Source of the DNA: Candidatus Pelagibacter sp.
GTDB lineage: Bacteria; Pseudomonadota; Alphaproteobacteria; Pelagibacterales; Pelagibacteraceae
Reading direction: 5' to 3'
Assembly: GCA_028101445.1 (NCBI GenBank)
Contig: JAOHKR010000014.1
Span: 1-18,752, forward strand
DNA length: 18,752 nt
Shown here piece after piece: positions 16,010-18,752 of this stretch; the first letter of the stretch is position 1, and each line of letters opens with the position of its first letter. Position numbers and translations under genes: made by a program. The notes below the pieces were generated by a model, which saw nothing but the letters and a program-made list of their open reading frames with translations, was not told the DNA's origin and searched no databases.

Positions 16010-16927
16010 TTAATTAAATTTAATAGATTTTAATCTATGTTTTGTATCAATTTTAATCATCGTATGCGCTTTATAAGTTAAAGTTTTTATCATATGCTTA
16101 GTTATTCTTTCATAAAACATAATAAAATTTTTTATTTTATGTTTTGACATTATCTTTTTTCCTTTTAAATTTCTTTGTAATTTTTTTTCTTGTAATAATC
16201 TCCATTTAAAAACATATTTAAAACTTGGAACTTTTAAAAATATAATTTTATCAATTAATTTAAATATTTTTTTATAATCTTGTTTAAGTTCCTGATTAAC
16301 TTTATTTCTCCACGTTTTCTTGTAATCGTTCTGTTTTTCTAGTTTATTTATCGATATTAATAAATCTTTTTTTTTTTGAGGTTCTGCCCCAACACACCAA
16401 CCTTCAAATACCACTACATTTGGTTTTTTTTTGACTTTAAGCCATTTATTCTTTGAAGCTCTGTTGTCAATTGCTTTATCAAATTTAGGTATAATTATCT
16501 TTTTAAATTTAGAACTCTTTAAATTTTTTATACAACTATAAAGCATTTTAGTATCGTGAGTACCTGGGACTCCTCTAGTGAGAAATAAAGGGCTAATTTT
16601 CTTAGCCATTATTTTTCTTTCCTTTATTGTTTTATAGAAATCGTCAATTGAAAATACTATTGTTTCTAAATTAAAATTCTCTTTAAGGATTATTTTTAGA
16701 ATATTTGAAATAGTTGATTTTCCTGATCCTTGACCACCTGACAAGCCTATGATTTGTGTTTTTTTGTGTTTTAAATAATTTGTGTTAATCATTTTACTAA
16801 TTGGTAGAAAAAAATTATTTAGTTGGCCTATTTTATCTCTAAATGGTTCTGAAATTACTTCTTGGGATTTAATAAATTTTAAGTACTTATATTTTAATTT
16901 ATCGTAACTCTTTTGTTTTGGTTTCAT
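16010..16927 (-). CDS. P-loop kinase, D-glycerate 3-kinase (GLYK)-like
   Basis: A 305-residue protein with Walker A GLSGGQGSGKST (61-72), then FSIDDFY, TRGVPGTHD, PKFDKAIDNRA and FEGWCVG. This set of motifs is that of plant-type D-glycerate 3-kinase and its bacterial and yeast relatives (E. coli YggC, yeast Tda10). The plant enzyme phosphorylates glycerate to 3-phosphoglycerate, the last step of the glycolate pathway, and a role in returning glycolate- or glyoxylate-derived carbon to central metabolism is plausible here. Several bacterial relatives have no proven substrate, so the specificity is inferred. The gene starts 4 bases after the GFA gene and abuts tolC, so the three are probably one transcript. 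The C-terminus is very Lys-rich. Confidence 0.8.
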   Translation of the reverse strand: MKPKQKSYDKLKYKYLKFIKSQEVISEPFRDKIGQLNNFFLPISKMINTNYLKHKKTQIIGLSGGQGSGKSTISNILKIILKENFNLETIVFSIDDFYKTIKERKIMAKKISPLFLTRGVPGTHDTKMLYSCIKNLKSSKFKKIIIPKFDKAIDNRASKNKWLKVKKKPNVVVFEGWCVGAEPQKKKDLLISINKLEKQNDYKKTWRNKVNQELKQDYKKIFKLIDKIIFLKVPSFKYVFKWRLLQEKKLQRNLKGKKIMSKHKIKNFIMFYERITKHMIKTLTYKAHTMIKIDTKHRLKSIKFN

Positions 16928-16931
16928 TAGC

Positions 16932-17294
16932 TTATTTTTTATCTAATGGATGATTTTTTCCATCATTTATCAAAATATCTTCGAGTTCGAAAGAATCAAT
17001 TTCATCAATACACCCCACGTTAAATCCTGTCATTGAAGGATTAATTCTTGGATTGTGATGAGTGTAAATACCGCAAATAGAGCAGAAAAAATGTTTAGCG
17101 ACCATAGTGTGGAATTGATAAATTTTTAATTTGTCCGAGCCTTTTATTATTTTGAAGTCTTCATTTTTAACCATCGACATAATTGCCCCTTTTCTTTTAC
17201 AAATGGAGCAGTTGCATTTAATGGTCTTTTTTAAATCGTTCGATAGGTTTATCTCCGCTTCTATTGCTCCACAATGGCATTTTAGTTTTTTCAT
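16932..17294 (-). CDS. GFA / CENP-V domain zinc protein
   Basis: A 120-residue protein covering one complete GFA domain (PF04828). The zinc-binding cysteines are all present: Cys6 and Cys8 (CHCG), Cys27, Cys29 and Cys32 (CNCSIC), Cys71 and Cys74 (CSICG), followed by the family's THHNPR segment. The founding member was described as glutathione-dependent formaldehyde-activating enzyme, which forms S-hydroxymethylglutathione, but most family members have no confirmed activity. It is the first gene of a likely three-gene unit with the glycerate kinase-like protein and the TolC-like channel. A perfect TATAAT lies upstream. Specific function is unassigned. Confidence 0.9.
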   Translation of the reverse strand: MKKLKCHCGAIEAEINLSNDLKKTIKCNCSICKRKGAIMSMVKNEDFKIIKGSDKLKIYQFHTMVAKHFFCSICGIYTHHNPRINPSMTGFNVGCIDEIDSFELEDILINDGKNHPLDKK

Positions 17295-17419
17295 ATTTTT
17301 TAAATTTGGTTTAGTTACACTACTTCTGTTTAATTATATCCACAATAGTCTAAAATTTATTACGAATGTTCATGTTTTGATTCCTTTTTGATTCTGTTTG
17401 GGACTCTATTTACAACCTT
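17295..17419 (-). promoter_or_regulatory. Intergenic region with promoter for the GFA operon
   Basis: This 125-base gap follows the family 2 glycosyltransferase and precedes the GFA gene. On the minus strand a perfect TATAAT occurs at 17333-17338, giving a start near 17326 and a leader of about 32 bases. No good -35 box was found 16-18 bases upstream. A short direct repeat, TTTTGATTC, occurs twice around 17376-17394. No terminator-like hairpin was seen after the glycosyltransferase. Confidence 0.4.
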
Positions 17420-18292
17420 TTAGTGTGTAATTTCTTCTATTCTACTTAAATTATTATGACTTTCTTTCAACTCATCTTTTTTCTCTCGTAGTGAAATGAT
17501 AAATATTACTAAATTAAATATAACAATTAAAATTTGAAAAAAAATAGAAATATTCCCCAAGAACATATTTATAAAACTTAATATTATTATTAAAAATGTT
17601 GACCTCAGAAAAACTTGATATTTAAAGACTGCAATAATTGCGAGGGAATGCATTAAAAGTTTTAAAAGCGACATTTTTGATGGACCAAAATATCTTTTAC
17701 CTCTTATAGAGTCTATTTCACCAAATTCTGGTATAATTTTTTTTAACGTTCCTGAATAACTGCTCCATAAACTTGCTTCTGAGTTTAATTTTTCTACATC
17801 TTTTTTTGTTAAACAACTATAGTTACCAAAATTTATATATTTACCAGTAAATACATAAGTAATAATTTTATGAATTTGATATAAGAGCTGGAAAATAGGA
17901 CCTTCAGATCTTTTTATTCTTTTCGCTACAATTGAAATATTAGATTTATTTATTGACTCGTTAATTAAATTTTTTATTTCAACCGGTCTATCTTCTCCAT
18001 CTCCATCCATTAAAATAAGGTTATTAAATTCTTTATTTTTTTCAACGTATCTTATACCAAAAGCATTGCATCGAGCATGGCCTCTATTTTCTTTCATATT
18101 AAAAATCTGAATAGAATTAATATTACTTGGCTTAATTAATTTTGGTTGTTTAATTGTGGATGCATCATTTACTATCATTAAATCGAAGCTAATATTTTTA
18201 TAATCTTTAACATTTTCATTTATTTCAGAAATAAGTTTTATTAAAGACTCCCAATCATTAAATACCGGTATTAAGATTATAATTTTTTTCAT
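17420..18292 (-). CDS. Family 2 glycosyltransferase with C-terminal membrane helices
   Basis: A 290-residue GT-A type glycosyltransferase. The N-terminal fold shows LIPVFND (7-13), the nucleotide-binding Asp43 in VNDAS, NRGHARCNAFGIRY and the metal-binding DGDGED (96-101). Two hydrophobic helices at about 231-249 and 250-268 anchor it in the inner membrane, as in dolichol-phosphate-mannose synthase and GtrB relatives, which load a sugar onto a lipid carrier. The start overlaps the preceding membrane glycosyltransferase by 4 bases (ATGA), and such pairs typically make a lipid-linked sugar and transfer it on the periplasmic side. The sugar and acceptor cannot be inferred. Confidence 0.88.
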   Translation of the reverse strand: MKKIIILIPVFNDWESLIKLISEINENVKDYKNISFDLMIVNDASTIKQPKLIKPSNINSIQIFNMKENRGHARCNAFGIRYVEKNKEFNNLILMDGDGEDRPVEIKNLINESINKSNISIVAKRIKRSEGPIFQLLYQIHKIITYVFTGKYINFGNYSCLTKKDVEKLNSEASLWSSYSGTLKKIIPEFGEIDSIRGKRYFGPSKMSLLKLLMHSLAIIAVFKYQVFLRSTFLIIILSFINMFLGNISIFFQILIVIFNLVIFIISLREKKDELKESHNNLSRIEEITH

Positions 18293-18752
18293 CTTTTACC
18301 AATCATACAATATCCAACTGGTGCAATTTTACCAAATACACCTGGGCATATTTCTTTTAATATTTTTGAGTTACCCACGTATATAACACCTTGATCATCC
18401 TTCACTTTAGAAGCTTTGTTTTTAAGATCATTAAACCAAACTGGTCTTGAGTTTAGATGATAAGACAAATTTCCTGCGAACCATTCATCACCAATAACTA
18501 TTTTTATATCATTCACAAAATTATCATTCCATTTATTCTGAACTAATCTCGCTATTTCTTTTCCTGGAAAATCAGTTCTCTTATTTTTATCATATATTGA
18601 TATTCCTAAATAAATAGCAGGTGATAAAACAAATAAAAATAAAAAAAATATTAAAAATTTTCTTATTTTTTTTAGATCAATATTTTTACGAAATATTTCT
18701 ATAAAAAGAGTTCCAAAAAATAAATAAAATGGTGTCATCCACATTGTTCGTA
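18289..18752 (-). CDS. C-terminal part of a membrane protein, likely PMT/ArnT-like glycosyltransferase
   Basis: The frame runs from the right window edge to a stop at 18289-18291; the codons before the first internal ATG (18742-18744) are open, so the N-terminal part lies outside the window. About 154 residues are visible: two hydrophobic helices followed by a soluble C-terminal region of about 95 residues with GDEWFAGNLSYHLNSRPVWF. This resembles the end of polyprenyl-phosphate-dependent glycosyltransferases of the PMT/ArnT group, which have many helices and a periplasmic C-terminal domain that transfers sugar to lipid A or other acceptors. The coupled family 2 glycosyltransferase downstream supports it. 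With only the tail visible the family call is tentative. Confidence 0.6.
   Translation of the reverse strand, partial: RTMWMTPFYLFFGTLFIEIFRKNIDLKKIRKFLIFFLFLFVLSPAIYLGISIYDKNKRTDFPGKEIARLVQNKWNDNFVNDIKIVIGDEWFAGNLSYHLNSRPVWFNDLKNKASKVKDDQGVIYVGNSKILKEICPGVFGKIAPVGYCMIGKR

Noticed and set aside
17370..17400. Direct repeat of TTTTGATTC as a regulator site or attachment site
   Set aside because: Two short AT-rich copies are expected by chance at this composition, and no integrase, tRNA or other mobile gene is near.
1..18752. CRISPR array, tRNA, rRNA, insertion sequence or prophage
   Set aside because: Gaps between genes are at most about 170 bases, no regular repeat-spacer pattern, cloverleaf, transposase or phage structural gene was seen.

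Overview
The window is a strongly AT-rich, gene-dense stretch of bacterial chromosome. Almost every gene lies on the minus strand, intergenic gaps are a few bases to about 170 bases, many stop and start codons overlap, and most genes have no visible Shine-Dalgarno sequence. Together with the protein set (eukaryote-type NADP isocitrate dehydrogenase, short alphaproteobacterial phosphatidylserine decarboxylase, AcoD-type aldehyde dehydrogenase with a DUF779 partner), this suggests a streamlined marine alphaproteobacterium of the SAR11/Pelagibacterales kind. That assignment is inference from composition and gene style; no search was run.

Layout, in the direction of minus-strand transcription (right to left). 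(a) 18752-17420: end of a membrane glycosyltransferase (cut by the window edge) overlapping a family 2 glycosyltransferase, probably surface-polysaccharide genes. (b) 17294-14720: GFA-family zinc protein, D-glycerate kinase-like P-loop kinase and a TolC-type outer membrane channel. (c) recA, with its own promoter region and a clear hairpin plus T-run terminator. (d) 13346-11402: aldehyde dehydrogenase followed by a DUF779 protein, with a strong ribosome binding site, an 18-bp palindrome upstream and a GC-rich hairpin at their junction. (e) alaS. (f) icd, the only plus-strand gene; its 3' end overlaps that of alaS. (g) 7420-1: nine tightly packed genes, psd-pssA-rlmE-guaB-TPR protein-guaA-panB-yfgM-like-bamB-like, the last cut by the left edge.

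How the genes fit together: PssA and Psd make phosphatidylethanolamine from CDP-diacylglycerol. GuaB and GuaA turn IMP into GMP. PanB starts pantothenate synthesis. RlmE modifies 23S rRNA. The YfgM-like and BamB-like proteins belong to membrane and outer-membrane protein biogenesis; in E. coli yfgM-bamB are followed by der, so der may lie just beyond the left edge. The aldehyde dehydrogenase, GFA protein and glycerate kinase hint at C1/C2 aldehyde and glyoxylate/glycerate metabolism.

The points most worth a second look are an IMP dehydrogenase that lacks its whole regulatory CBS (Bateman) domain, the palindrome and hairpin around the aldehyde dehydrogenase-DUF779 pair, a periplasmic TPR protein placed between guaB and guaA, and a candidate operator in the recA promoter. 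No tRNA, rRNA, CRISPR array, insertion sequence or phage gene was seen, and no stretch over about 300 bases lacks a gene.
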